64,000 nucleotides of DNA from Oscheius sp. JU75. Lineage: Eukaryota; Nematoda; Chromadorea; Rhabditida; Rhabditidae. This document shows positions 21,914 through 33,806 of the stretch, one piece after another. Within the stretch, counting starts at the first letter, position 1. Each line of letters begins with the position of its first letter. Location of the stretch: the NCBI GenBank assembly GCA_037178855.1, contig JASJZC010000006.1, forward strand, positions 9,342,501-9,406,500, written 5' to 3'. The position numbers and the translations under genes are program-made. The notes beneath the pieces are model-generated. The model did not search any database. It had not been told where the DNA came from and saw nothing but the letters and a program-made list of their open reading frames with translations.

Positions 21914-24900
21914 TTAGAACTGCTGAGGCTGGGCGGAGAACTGCCCGGTCTGCGGGAATGACTGCTGCTGGGCACCGGCATAGCCACCACCAGCATATGG
22001 GGTTCCTTGACCTGGGGTGCTCGAAGCCGTAGCGGGAGTAGCCGACGGGGTCGAGCCGGTTCGAACACCGGCTACAGCCTGCGTCTGCTTCATTTGGTTC
22101 TCGATCAGCGCTGCCTGGTCGTGCATGCCCATCGATCTGTAAAATAGTTTTTTGTGGTCATTTGGTAGGTTGAAGCCAAAAAAAAAAAAATTCTGCGAAG
22201 CTTATTTAGGGAAAACAGGAGGACGCGGTTTTTTGACATCATAACATTGCTGAGGATACCAGTTAACGGGTCACTACGTTTCAAAGTTGTCCCCAACTTT
22301 TTTTAGAGGCAACATAACCTTTGTATCAAGCTACTTATAGCTTACAGCGCTATGAAAGGATAGTTGAGATTAACTTACGACATATAAAACAACTTTACGC
22401 TAGCTAACATTGCGCCATTCGTTTCAAAAGGAAAACCTAAGTTGTAATATTGGTTTTTTTTTTTACATTTTAGCAAATATATCCCAATGAGAATTGTCAA
22501 ATTACGCACCATTCTATGCTACAATCTTTAGCACAAGAACTACGCTCTCCAACAATCTACAAAAGAGACACGAACCTGTAGTATTCGGCCCACTGCGCCG
22601 AGTAGTCGGGCTGTCCGGTCTGCGGGTTGATTGCAGGGTTCTGGGCCACGGGTTGAGGCTGAGCAGCCACGGCAGCGGCTGGGAACTGCTGAGCAGCAGG
22701 CTGCTGGAACTGGGCTGCGGCATAGCCCGGCTGGGCGGCCCCAGTCGGATAGAAGGCCTGGGCAGGCTGTCCAGCCCATCCGCCAGCAGGATCTCCTTGG
22801 TCTACAAAATTGATGTTTTTATTTTGAATTGTCCACGCGGTCCTCTATTTCTCTCTCGACCTGTGGTCTATTGTAGACACTAAGGGTTAGGGTGCGAGTG
22901 ATCCGAGTTCGATCCCGCCCGAGGTCAAATTTTTTTTGTGAAGTACTATTTTCAGTGTTTTTTGAACTGTGTAAGAAAATAAAAATAAATTAAAGGGTTT
23001 CGAATCTCCTAACAGTTTCAAAATAGTGGTTATGGTCTCAGAGCTGTCTAACCGTGGTGATAGTGGCCTCACCAAGTTATCGCGCTTCAAAATTTTAGCG
23101 AAGATGTTGGTATATTGGTATGGGGTGCCGCTACGAACCAGACAGCCTGAGTTCGATTCCCGTGGGTGACAAACTTTTTCAACTGGCTGTTTTCAGAATT
23201 AAAGACTCCCCGGGGCAAAAATGTACGCTTACGAGGACCTTAGACCTAATAAAAGGGCTCTATCCAATTTCGTGTAGGAAAAAAATGCACGTACTGTAGC
23301 CACCGCTCCACTGATTCTGCTGAATCGGCTGTCCGAACTGCTGCTGAGCGTTGAAGCCGCCGCTCCCGTTCATGGCGCCTTGGAACGGCGGGACGGGTGT
23401 TCCGGGAGCCAGGTCGCCGACCTTGATGCGGATGATATGCTGGGCGTGGTGAATCTGGTAGGGTGTGCCCTTCACAATAAAGACCTTCTCCTGACTGTTC
23501 GGCGGGGGGTCGCGCGACAGCTCGCAGTGAGCTCCGCTCTCGTTGTTAATCTATATTTCAACATTATTTTTTGTTCAAAACTTTAGAAATACCTGCTTGA
23601 TCGTCTCGCCGCCTTTGCCAATGACAAGGCCGGTCTTGTTGGACGGGACATGCATGTAGAAGACCTCCGTCGCACTGGGACCTCCTCCTCCCGCGGCTCC
23701 GCCACCGTTGCAGCTCTTGTGCACGAGCTCCGTGATCAGCTCTGTAGCCTTGTAGATCTGATCGCGAGTTCCCATGATGACGGCACAGCGATCAGGCGAA
23801 TTTGGATCATCTGAAAGCAAAATGTAAAGGGCATAGGCAAAAAGGAAGGTTGGTAGTTGCGGAACTCGAGCCTGGGATCTATAACGACAAAATGCAGACA
23901 GAAATCGTACCAGAGACCCTGATCCATAACCTAACGCGCTAACCGCTAGACTATGAGTACAAAATGCCTTCAGGAGCGGACAATGTGACGCATTAATCGT
24001 TGTAGAACCTTCAGAAATTGCAATTTGCATGACCTCCTACGGGGTCAAAGGAAACAGAAAATGAACGTTTTGAACAAAAAGTGTCGACGAAAAGTACCGA
24101 ACCCCGGTCCGTTCTAATGCAAATCGAGCACTCTAACCACTATCAATCAAATCAGCGACGAGCTAGTAGTAAGCCGTAGAAAAGCAAGAAAACAGTACCA
24201 TCAGGCTTGAATTGGATCTTGGTACCAGTCTCCACGGCCAGTCGCTTGATAGTCTCTCCTCCTTTGCCGATGATCATGCCGACACTGGTGCGCGGTACAA
24301 CGACCTAAATTATAAGTCTTAAAGGCTAAAAACAAGGCCACGAACCTCTCCCTTAGCCGTAGCAGCTTCCGCATGATGGGGACGATGAGCCACGAGACTT
24401 CCGCCGGACTGATCGTCGCGAGAAGAGAGCACGTCGGCGACGAGTCGCTTAGCCAGCTCGACCTTGTCGGGATCGCCGGTGATTCTGAGCGGCTTGGGCT
24501 GTCCAGTGACCTCCTGCGAATCCTGGATCATGAGCATCTTGCAGCCGGCTTGTTCCTGGAGCTGTTTGATGGTGTCTCCCTGCTTTCCGATCACGAGACC
24601 GCACTTGGCAGCCGGGATGAGGACCTCAACGGTGATGTGACGACTGTCATTGCCGAAGGACTGGTTCATCATCTGTCCGCCAGGGGTTCCCTGCTGTTGG
24701 CGCTGGTTTGCTCGATGAATCACGTCGTAGATCATCTGCTTTGCTCGTTCGACCGAGAGCTAAAAATTGCCCAAATTTTAGATCGAAAACCGCTAAAATC
24801 CAACCTTTGAGCCTTGAAGAGTGCAACTTCTGTGCCCTGGAGTCGTTCCCTCGCCGTCGGGACTCATCTGCACGCGGCATTGTGATTGAGCTTGGATGTT

Positions 24901-25620
24901 TTGGATTTCACTGCCACCACGGCCAATAACTGGAATTTTTCACGGTAATTTGGTAAAAATAGCAACAACGAACCTAGTCCTACGGTATTATCAGGAATAC
25001 TAATGACTTCTACAACATTTTCGCCCATTCCCATCTGCATGTAGGGGCCGCCGGCCATCTGCTGCACAAGTCCGGCTTGATCCATCTCGGTGTTGACCCT
25101 CTTGGCCGGGTACACTGAAATTTCAGGGTTTTCTTCGTGTAAATGACAGGGCTGAACATATACAAGCAATGTGTATATAATCAAACCAGCAAACAATGGG
25201 GGAACATCAATACGCACGGTCAATATCGTCTCCGAGGGATCGCTTGAGAGAAGTATTCGATGAAGAGTCGGTCGTAGCGAACTAAATACAGTTAGAAAGA
25301 ATAAAATGAAATGGAAAATGGCTATATCATACACTGTCACGTGAAAGAGACCAATACATCAAAAAGAGAGCAGTAAAATGGCTCTTATACGAGCCGAATT
25401 GCCTTTATTATCGAGATTTTGGAAGCGAAATGGAGAAGAAACGAAAGCACAAGGTTCACACTCATCAAAATATCGATTTTATTGGTCACAGATAGATTAA
25501 AAGAGCGAAAATTCGTGAATTCTGTGATTCATAGCCCTTCCACTAATAAATGAAACAGGCTCTTACCTCTCTAGCACGTTGAAGGGCGTCGTCTACAGCA
25601 CTGTTATTTCCTCCAGACAT
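21914..25620 (-). CDS. FUBP/KSRP-family four-KH-domain RNA/ssDNA-binding protein
   Basis: A nuclear nucleic-acid-binding protein of the far-upstream-element-binding family, involved in transcription and in mRNA splicing or decay. Ten exons (25620-25567, 25281-25218, 25114-24974, 24929-24805, 24759-24346, 24304-24199, 23810-23593, 23550-23295, 22801-22576, 22136-21914) total 1,827 bases (608 residues). Four KH domains show the GXXG loop: IGRGGSEIQ, IGKQGDTIKQ, IGKGGETIKR and IGKGGETIKQ. The N-terminus MSGGNNSAVDDALQRARE and the LKRSLGDDID segment are typical of the family. The C-terminus is Gln/Ala/Pro-rich, with PDYSAQWAEYYRSMGMHDQA. That is the tyrosine motif found in FUBP proteins and in Drosophila PSI, where it contacts the U1 snRNP 70K protein. 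The Caenorhabditis fubl genes are the likely counterparts, but I cannot say which. Confidence 0.93.
22868..22930 (+). repeat. tRNA-like sequence
   Basis: GGGTTAGGGTGCGAGTGATC with the B-box GAGTTCGATCCCGC lies in an FUBP intron. There is no folded acceptor stem; it is a tRNA-derived repeat. Confidence 0.4.
23105..23180 (+). repeat. tRNA-like sequence, same subfamily as 18.75 kb
   Basis: ACGAACCAGACAGCC and GAGTTCGATTCCCGTGGGTG, followed by ACAAACTTTTT, match the copy near 18735-18805. It lies in an FUBP intron. Confidence 0.5.
23868..23957 (-). repeat. tRNA-like sequence with a long middle insert
   Basis: On the minus strand, TAGTCTAGCGGTTAGCGCG is a good A-box and GGCTCGAGTTCC a good B-box, but they are about 60 bases apart, more than in a plain tRNA. 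It could be an intron-containing tRNA relic or a SINE. Another tRNA-like piece lies at about 24103-24150 on the same strand. Confidence 0.4.
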
Positions 25621-27899
25621 AATACGCCGTTTCCATAAGCGGAAAAAATGGGGCTCTGTCAGTAGATCGCTCTTGCTGAAACGACCGGTCTGAAACGAAC
25701 CAAAAATGACAGCCGCGTCGCCGACCGCGTCGCGGGACCCAAGCAGATCGTGGCAGGACCGCGACTACGGTCGCCAGTGAGCGCGAGCGCGATCTTTCGT
25801 CCTCCGATGCTTTATGTGTTTGAAAAACGTGGCTGTTAGTCATTCTGGACGGGCCGACGTCTCTCCCAATTTCTCTCTTGCTTTACACTTTTTTTGGGAT
25901 GTACTCCCATGTCTTCATAGGAATGAAAAGCCTATAGTAAGTCTCTGTTCAGTCTTAAAGAGTCATACGGGATTCGAAATTTGGCCGGAATTGCTTAAGA
26001 TTGAGAAATTAGACTTTATTGTTATCACGTAGTCCCTCCAGAACATTCGAAAAGACGTTTTGGACACTGGTAAGTACATTATTCCAGTCAGACTATCCTC
26101 TCTCTCCCCGTATGTAAGGGATTCTTTCTTCCTACCTGAGTGTCTGTCTGTCATTTGTCAACTCAGACTGTTAATAAAGATGTCAGAGTCTAAAAACTAG
26201 ACTTAACAGGAATTAGGTTGACATGTCAGTTTCGAGGCTCAATTCATTACAAGAACTTGACATGTTAGCTTTTTAACAAACAGACTGGAAGACAGATCGA
26301 CAAGGTAAATTGAAATGGAGACAGTGACAGTGCGATACAGGCTGACATAAGAGATCTCTGACAAAGACAGGCTGTTAGGAACAGGTTGACAACGCAGACA
26401 ACTTGGTATACAGAGTGACAGGAAGAGAATGACAGGTGCAGAGTGACAGCATAAGGACGCAAACTGGCATAGCAATACCTGACCTGGTAGCTTTGACAGA
26501 GAGGCTGACTGTCATTGACAGAGAGAGATATCTTTAGCGGAGCCAGACTGATAAGACTGACAGGGACAGATTGACATGGGTACTTTGCATTGACATGCAC
26601 CCAAACTCCTTGCTTGGCATTGCAGGATACCGATAAGATAAGTTACTACAAACACCAACACTCTGTCTCTATGTCTCTCTGTCGCTCTATCATACACTCG
26701 ATTATGACCTCCTTACACATTCCCCAGCTCAAGTGTTCCGTTTCCAGATGGGGCTACCGCTCAGATGAACTTGTTGGCCGCAATTGTGAGTTTATCCTTT
26801 TAAAACATCTTTCTTACAACCGTCTGTTGAAAATGACTGTGTCCTTAGTGTGATCTAGATAGCGGGTATTTCAAGAGATTGCATCAGCAGTACCATTAAC
26901 ATAGAATTTCATTGTGTTGAACAAACATTTTGAGCAAACACAAGCCTCTACTTCAAAACTTGTTATCCAATTCTGATACACTTTTTATTACCTTTTGAAA
27001 TTTGTAGTTGTCATATATTCTAGCGAAATTTCTCCTGCGAAAAATTTGAAATAGGGTATTTTGCAAACGTATCAGGTCTGGAGTGAGTTCTCTGTATGGG
27101 TTGTTCAATAAATCAGAGAGGGAGACAGAGACTGAAAGACACAGAGGCAGAGAGACACAGAGACAGAGATACAGAGAGTGAGAGAGTAGTGGCCTCTTTT
27201 GTTATTGAACAAACCAGTCACATTGCGTGCTGCGGTTTTTTTTTCTACCGGTAACAATTGTATAACCTCATTATTTTTCTAGGAATCAACACACCATCTC
27301 CCGTCATATCTTATGATCATCGATTTGTCCGCCAAAAAAATCGGCAGCGGACGAGATAGGCCAAGGAGATCGATCCGGGTCATCACTAAAAAATTGTAAT
27401 TGGACCCGGGAGCGAACCTTCCGAAACCAGCCAGTCATCAGCCTCTTCGCCCTATCACTCTCTGTCAAAAATAAGGAAATGGATCTAGAACAGGAGCCGA
27501 TTCTGGGAGAATGAACCTGTCATTAGTCGCTTCGTCAGTGACGAGCATGGCAGGGATACCAAATTGGTTTGCTGAAATCTGGATAGCCCCTCTCAAACTT
27601 GTGGAACAAACGAAAGCGACAGGCCTGTCACCAGCCTCTTCGTCCTGTCAGCCCCTGTCAGGCTCCGTAACCCTGTCAACCAAAGGGATCCGAACATGGT
27701 ACCCTCAATCGAACAAATTCTGGAGGATCCTGCCGTCAAGGTACCTGTCGACTAGTGGACCCCATAAGCCTCCAGCCTAAGCCCTTTGTGGGGGGGGGAA
27801 CAATCCATTGTAAAGGAAAAATGCGCAAAATTTAAAATGCAGACCGCCTCCGAAGCATGAAGACATTCGAAAAACCGAGCTTTTGACTCAAGGGCTCTG

Positions 27900-28047
27900 T
27901 GCCAGCTTGGCGCATCCTTGGGAAAGACGAGTTCGGGAAAAGTTGACGCCCGATTTGAACATAAGTACAGTATACCTAGCTTATGCTCAAATCGGGCGTC
28001 AACTTTTCTCGAACTCGTCTTCCCCTAGCAATGCGCCAAGCTGGCAC
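27900..28047. repeat. Near-perfect inverted repeat, about 66-bp arms
   Basis: The left arm, 27900-27964, starts GTGCCAGCTTGGCGCAT. The right arm, 27980-28047, ends ATGCGCCAAGCTGGCAC. Only a few mismatches occur over about 66 pairs, and the loop is about 15 bases. The transcript of either strand would fold into a single long hairpin. It could be a short MITE, a recombination relic or a hairpin RNA source; it has no coding content. Confidence 0.85.
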
Positions 28048-28290
28048 GGACCCGGTGACCAACTCCGCTTGAAATTTGCCGGAACCCGAGCTTGAATCTT
28101 GATGCAAAAAGATCCTCTTCAACAAAATCAAAAAAGAGATTCTGTGTCCAATTGGACACAATCCAAAATGGATTGTTCCCCCCGACAGGGGGCAGAGCCC
28201 CGCAAACTCCCCATCCTCGTAACGGATGGCCCTTGTTTCCAAACCATCTACAAACAGTTTGGTTTAGTAGATAGTTTCCTTTTATCTATA

Positions 28291-28436
28291 AAATGCAAAG
28301 TACTTATGCATTTGTAATTGTCAAAAGACCGTGGGGTTTTGGATATTTTAAGCAAATAGGGTCAGGCCCAGACCCTGGCCATATATCTAAAGCCCCACGG
28401 TCTATGACAATTACATGTGCATAAGTGCCTTGCATT
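28291..28436. repeat. Second inverted repeat, about 55-bp arms
   Basis: The left arm, 28291-28347 (AAATGCAAAGTACTTATGCA...ACCGTGGGG), pairs with 28382-28436 (CCCCACGGT...TGCATAAGTGCC). The roughly 34-base centre contains its own GGGTC...GACCC stem. The sequence is unrelated to the neighbouring 27.9-kb hairpin. Confidence 0.8.
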
Positions 28437-28791
28437 TAAGCATACCGTTAAATGGTGGCCGGTTTTTAAGTGAGCTTACCTTCGAAATTGATCGGATGTG
28501 TATCTGAACTTACCCCGAAATAACTTACCCATTCCATTATCTGGAAAATCCATCCCAGAGCTACGCAATTGCGTTCGCGCCATTTTCGGTATCATGGCGG
28601 CACTTTTGGATTCTATGACGTTCTGCAAAGTTGAAGAACTTTTCAAAGGTGTCAACTTTCTAGTCATACCCCCATACTAGGCGATCCACGGTTCCCCCTT
28701 TGGTGTCTTCCTTCCTCACAGTGATAGTTTTTTTTCCTGTAGGCTGTTTACGAGTGCAAAATGAAGAAAGCCGTCGCAAATTAAACACAGT

Positions 28792-31064
28792 TTATTCGTT
28801 GGTCTGTACAAAGCTGTCAGCGCATTCTGGTGAGCAGAAAGAGTGAGAACATCGCGATGGGAATTGGCCAGCCTGCTGCTCGATCATTCCGCAGTAGGAG
28901 CAGAGTTTCAAGCCGCTCCTCTTCTTCTTCTCGACAAAGCGATCCCCGAAAATTATACTGGCTCCTTGCGGACGCCATTGGGCCAAAATGTAGCGGTCAA
29001 AGTCAAGCAGAACCCAGGTTCTATTGCCTGAAACTTCTCTGTTCATTACGGGAATTATCTGAAGTCATTTATTAAAGTGAGCGTACAGGCTGACTATCCC
29101 TGTAATGAATCTGACTAACTCAGTTACCATATCGCAGGGAAATTGTGCGCGGCCTTTGCCCTATGGCTCAGTCGGTTAGCCTTCCGACTACAAATCAAAA
29201 ACGACTCGAGTTCGATTCCCACGTGAGTTAGACCTTTTTGCCCTTTGACGAAACAAGTTAGACTATGCTCATTGAGCCCACTTCTCACCTTTTGAATCCG
29301 CTTTCTATCCGTTGAACCCCACAATACCTACTTTTTAAACCCATAAAAGTCGAATCCGGGTCGTCTAGTTCGAGTAGCGTCTCTGAGCAGTTGCTAAGTT
29401 GCAGAGAGAACACTGGGGCACTCCGCTACTGTTCTTCTTGCAACTAAGGATAGTATAAGTCAGGGATAGTACACTTACCAGACAAAGGCACAGAATTGTC
29501 AAACAAGCCCTTTTCTGTCAAGCGTTATTCCAAGTCGAGTGAAAGTACAGTTTTAGTTTCAAAAAATGGGTCGCTCTGCTAGGAGCGTAAACGATTGGCT
29601 TTCAGGAGATTTTTAAAATTATTCCCCAAAATGAGTTTTTTTTGGTTTTCAAAACGCTTTTTAAACTCGACTTGTCAACTCTAATCCCTAGATGAACTGA
29701 TTCCAAAAATTTCTGTCAATGTTCATCTCGGCTAATACTTGACACGTGCTACGGGCCGATCGTAAAGAGAGTCTCTGTTTTAATTGATGAAAGCGCCTTG
29801 ATTTCTGAACAGACTCGACAGACAACTCCTAACAGCAAATACCACTATTTTCAGAACCCTGAACTTTGGAACAGTTTCCCATGGAATTCATCGTAGCTGT
29901 CTTGTAACTTCAAAAAGATCAGAGCAAACCTGAATAAAACTCTTGAAAAAGCACGACCCGGTCGTCGGGCTGCCATTCCGGGTCGGTCTCGAATCGGATT
30001 CCCTTTTTCTTTTCCTTATCGGCTCGCCATCTCTCCTGCAAGACACATAGAACCCTCATGAAGACGAAGTACGCGTGCTTCTGACCTGAATTCTGATATT
30101 TTTTCCTGTCAATAGAAAGCTTTTACCCTCTCCGATCTGATAGGTCGCAATGTTGGGCTGTCCGAAAACCCTTCGAAATGCCTGCTGATGTGATTCGGTG
30201 GTGAATGGATTCTCGGCGGGATGACCCTTGGCCAAGGCAAGGAGAGACTCGCTGACCAGAGGGAAGGAAATAATAGTGGCCAGGTCGGAGAGGAACTGAA
30301 AAAGTGATTTCGAAAAGCGTTTTCAGGGAAAAGTCCATTCCATTGTGTCCCTGTCCACATGCCTTTCAAAAAGTTGATTTCCTATGAGTCTGTTAACCTG
30401 TTCCTGATAAAGTGTCCTGTTCTTACACTCTGTCTCTCTGTCTCTATCTTGTATCTAGCCTCTTTCCAAATCCATGCCACCACCTGCATTCAGGCTGATT
30501 TGTCAAAACTATCAAGCCAGACTGTGTCTAGAAGCAAAGCTGGCCTGTCATTCCAATCTCTTGACAATATGAGACTTGTAAATTAGGATCTGTGCCCTGG
30601 ACACGACCCAAAAATCAAAACGGTTAAAAAAGCTTGCTACCTGTTCAGCTGCAGCCTCGTCACACTTCTCCTCGGCCAGAAATCTATGAAGAGCTATGAA
30701 AGCATCGTCGCAGTGAAAGAGTGTCATTTCGTCTGTCTGAACTTTTGAATAGGATCCGGAAATATAGAAACGAACCTGTACATAATTCACGACATAGCCT
30801 CGAACCGAGATTACCAGGCGGGACCACCAGAGTCGGCTCAAAACTGCTCTCATCTGCTTGACTATGCTAATGTCCAGGATAGTGCTTCCTGGTCTGGAGT
30901 CTAATCTGGCAGTCTTGGGAAACAATTCCGTGTCTTCCATTGAGACCGGGAGAGTCATGGTGTAACTGGAAAGAAATCTCATGAGACAGAGAGACATGTA
31001 GATAGAGTCTAATTTTAAAATTTTACCGCGGATTCGCAAGAAAACGATAGTTGCGCTGTAGCAT
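28792..31064 (-). CDS. Unrecognised protein with C-terminal Cys/His zinc-binding-like motif
   Basis: I do not recognise this family. The six exons run from 31064 (MLQRNYRFLANPRYTMTLP...) to a TAA at 28792; their phases agree and the protein is about 290 residues. The start is preceded by the acceptor-like TTGCACAG a few bases upstream. The middle is helical and hydrophobic (FLSDLATIISFPLVSESLLA). Later segments are polar (RWRADKEKKKGIRFETDPEW), then an aromatic-rich stretch (WVLLDFDRYILAQWRP). The last exon has C-x2-C...C-x-H-x3-C-x3-C (CSYCGMIEQQ; CSHSFCSPEC), which looks like a MYND- or HIT-like zinc knuckle. The last intron is about 900 bases and holds a SINE-like tRNA element. Confidence 0.6.
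29152..29260 (+). repeat. tRNA-derived SINE-like element with shared 3' tail
   Basis: The A-box GGCTCAGTCGGTTAG and B-box GAGTTCGATTCCC are followed by TAGACCTTTTTGCCCTTTGA. Both the tRNA part and the tail match the copy near 14.0 kb. The ends do not pair as an acceptor stem, so it is not a functional tRNA gene. Confidence 0.65.
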
Positions 31065-32309
31065 TAGACGCTGTGCAAATAGAGGCAAGTTCAAGGTGAG
31101 GTCACAGCGGGGGTGAGGCCAAAAAAGAGGACAGTTTCATAGGAACGCGGTAACACACTCTAATAGGCGTTTATCTCTGCAGGGAATTGATTCATTTCAA
31201 ATTGGAAACAGTAAGGAAGTGACGGAAAAGAGTGTAGGGGGGAGGAGGTTATCAGCTGTACGGGATGACCAGTCGTTGCCTTAACGGGGACCGGTTCGAA
31301 TCGACTGGTCGACCGCTGGCGGCCTCTTCTTCAAATGTTTACAATTATGGAGAAGAACGAAATGGATTCTGGTTCACAAAGTCTGTTACTGTCTATGTCC
31401 CTTTGCCGGCTATACATGCTACAAACACGGTCCACGGTACCAAACAGGGCCTTAACGCCTGCAGCCATGACAATCTTCTAAACTCAGCTCACGTTTAAGC
31501 ACACCAGCATTGTCATCTTACAGGAAGTTCTCCTCGAGCATACTACTTGCTTTGACGATTTTAGAGAGGACCGGTACATGAAAATAAAAGGGAAGACTTC
31601 GGAAATTAAGATTCTGTCAGTTTCCCTGTGTCAAAAAAGGAAATTTTGCGCTAGAATCGAGCAATATCGGTTTTCCTTGATGGTCCTGAAAATCTCCAAA
31701 AACTGTACCAAACACCGCTGTGCATTCAATGGATACCTTTCGAAGTCGGGAAAACCGAGCATGACGACCCTTCACGAGTAGCTGTCATATTGCAGGCTCT
31801 ATTCCGAATACGCGATAGTGTCTGGTGGCGCTGTTCGTAATGTCTTACTATCTCTGTGGAAAGAAATTACGCATGACCTAATTAAAGAGACGTGGAGGTA
31901 GACGAGAGTAGAAGAGCATCAGTCTGGAAACAACATCACAACGAGAACTGAAGTCCCGAGAAGCGAGCAATCAAATTACCTTGTTTCAAAATCAGAAGTT
32001 TTGGAAAGTTGCCAAACTTGAAGTACACCTGATGGCTTTCGCTTCTCACTGTCGCAGAGCTACATTATACTTCTGTTCCACATGCTTCTCTGGCTCTGTC
32101 TCTTTGTCTCCGTCCCCTATTTCTCTGTCTCCCTGTTTCCCTGTCTCTCTGTCTTTTTGGCTTTCTGTTTCTCCGTCTCCCTTTCTGTTTTTATGTCTCT
32201 CTCTGTTTCTGTGTCTTTCCGCCTCTCAGCCTCTCTGTCTCTCCGTATTTCTGTCTTTCTCTGTTTCTCCGTATATAGTTTGCTCTTTGCTTCGACGACG
32301 CCACGTCAA
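31065..32309. other. Intergenic, includes a CTCTGT simple repeat
   Basis: No gene was supported. 32090-32275 is a long CTCTGTCT-type pyrimidine repeat immediately upstream of the next gene's start. Open frames through it are repeat artefacts. Confidence 0.5.
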
Positions 32310-33806
32310 ATGAGCCATGTATCCGCTCTCGACATGGACCCTTACCAACACCTCATCGACTTTTCTAAACTTCTAGACAACCCTGACGATGTTACCCATG
32401 AAAATGTTTGTCTATAAATAACAAAGTAGTTTCAAATTCAGAATGAATACGTCAGAGAATCTCTCGACCATCTTTGTCTTGACCGTTCTAAAAAAGTATC
32501 TGAAGCGGAGGCTTGCTTCTTTCTTTTCCAAATCAAGGACTTTCAAGAAGTTTAAATAGATAGGGATCCGATGACAAGCTATGTTCAGGTAGCAGTTTTT
32601 ATGGAACGGTACATAGACCCATTGGATTTGAAAGCAGTGGCACTGCGATTTGATCCAGCTATGATTCGGAGGGATAAGATGGCAAGGTATACTGGGACAT
32701 AGACACAGAGAGGCAGCGAGAAAGGGACCCTTTTCAGAAAAGCCTTCTACTTCGAAAAGTTCCGCGAAGCTGCATGGAAGAGTTGCAAGAGATTTCGTCG
32801 CAATCGAGACCGTAAGTCAGCTTTTATCTTTCCGACAACAACAGGCACAACAACAAATTTTGGTCCAGAGAGTGTTCGAGGTTTTGGGTAGATGTAGTGA
32901 TGGCTGGGGGCCGGTCTGGGCTAGCTGGAAAATCATTTGTTTTGAGTCAAACAGGTAAACTGACCGTGGGATGAGCCACCAAGAACGGCGTCGGCTGAGG
33001 ATCGGTCTTTGACGGCTGTGCTCCCATCTAAAAGATTTCAGATTACGAGCCATTCAGTCATTTTGTGAGCAAGCAGGCGACAGTGACGACAACAAAGATA
33101 AAGCATTCATCGGGGCGACATCTGTCAAGAGTTTTCAAGGTAAACTGTCCCTCTGTCCCTTTGCCTCTTTGTCTCAGTGTCTCTCAGTATCGCCGTCTTT
33201 CTCTGTTTCTCTATCTCTCCATTTCTTTGTCTCTGTTGTCTCTCTTTCTCTCTCTTTGTCTTTATCATTACGTTTTTCTCCAGTACGCTGTAAAGAGAAC
33301 AATCCTCGAACACAAAAGAGAAACAGGAGGAGATCCATGGGACGAGTTCTTCTACCGGGCATACTCAATCAATCGGGACAATATGATGCTTGAATTCGTT
33401 AGAGACGGTGCACGCTCGAGAGAGAACAGAATCAAGCAGACGCTGTCAAGTCAGTCTACAAAAGTCTCAAAACTATCAGACATGGTGAGGAGAGGAGGCG
33501 AGACGAAGAGGGACCCGTTGATGAAAGCAATCGGTAGGGAAGCGTTGCCAGGCCATAGGTCTTCATCATGCTGCGGATTATCCGCAGTTGACAGCTGTAA
33601 ATGATTACTCGAGAATACAATTTTCAGTTGGAACATCGCCATCAGAAACAGAAGAGACGACGCGTCAGAGAAAGATGCTTCGAATCGACATCTCGTCAAG
33701 CAGTCATCCCCGATTCAGATTTGGGAAGGTACTGTCCAGGAAGTTTGAAAGCACAGTCCTATGCAGCTGCCCCAGTGTAGTTGTATTCCATGGACAACTC
33801 TTGTAG
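32310..33806 (+). CDS. Unrecognised 300-residue protein, charged and helical
   Basis: Seven exons (32310-32405, 32442-32549, 32589-32686, 32738-32811, 33042-33139, 33284-33533, 33628-33806) total 903 bases (300 residues). The consistent phases and clean GT/AG sites support a real gene. The protein begins MSHVSALDMDPYQHLIDFSK. It has a helical part (VAVFMERYIDPLDLKAVALR), then a basic region (AAWKSCKRFRRNRD), then KYAVKRTILEHKRETGGDPW and FFYRAYSINRDNMMLEFV. The C-terminus is Ser/Arg-rich and less ordered. I see no motif with a certain function. Introns 4 and 5 carry CTCTGT microsatellite. It is probably a lineage-specific nematode gene. Confidence 0.6.

Larger units (their letters stand above)
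25621..28791. other. Gene-poor interval with CG-rich promoter and inverted repeats
   Basis: 25690-25800 is unusually CG-rich (GCCGCGTCGCCGACCGCGTC) and probably belongs to the FUBP promoter. 26240-26600 is a loose TGACAG/GACAGG repeat field. 27125-27185 is a GAGACAGAG run. From 27.9 to 28.44 kb are two strong inverted repeats, listed separately. Open frames here (for example 27511-27780) have no splice structure or family resemblance; I see no gene. Confidence 0.5.

Noticed and set aside
26239-26600. Minus-strand frames resembling hydrophobic proteins
   Set aside because: They are translations of the TGACAG repeat field and have no other support.
27511-27780. 89-residue plus-strand frame near the inverted repeats
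   Set aside because: Composition follows the CTGTCA-type repeat background and no start context, splice site or homology supports it.
29152-29225. Candidate tRNA gene
   Set aside because: A- and B-boxes are present, but the two ends cannot form an acceptor stem and the sequence continues into a tail shared with another copy.
32082-32417. Open frames through the CTCTGT repeat
   Set aside because: Long Ser/Leu/Val frames in several phases are produced by the microsatellite; only the part from 32310 on belongs to a gene.
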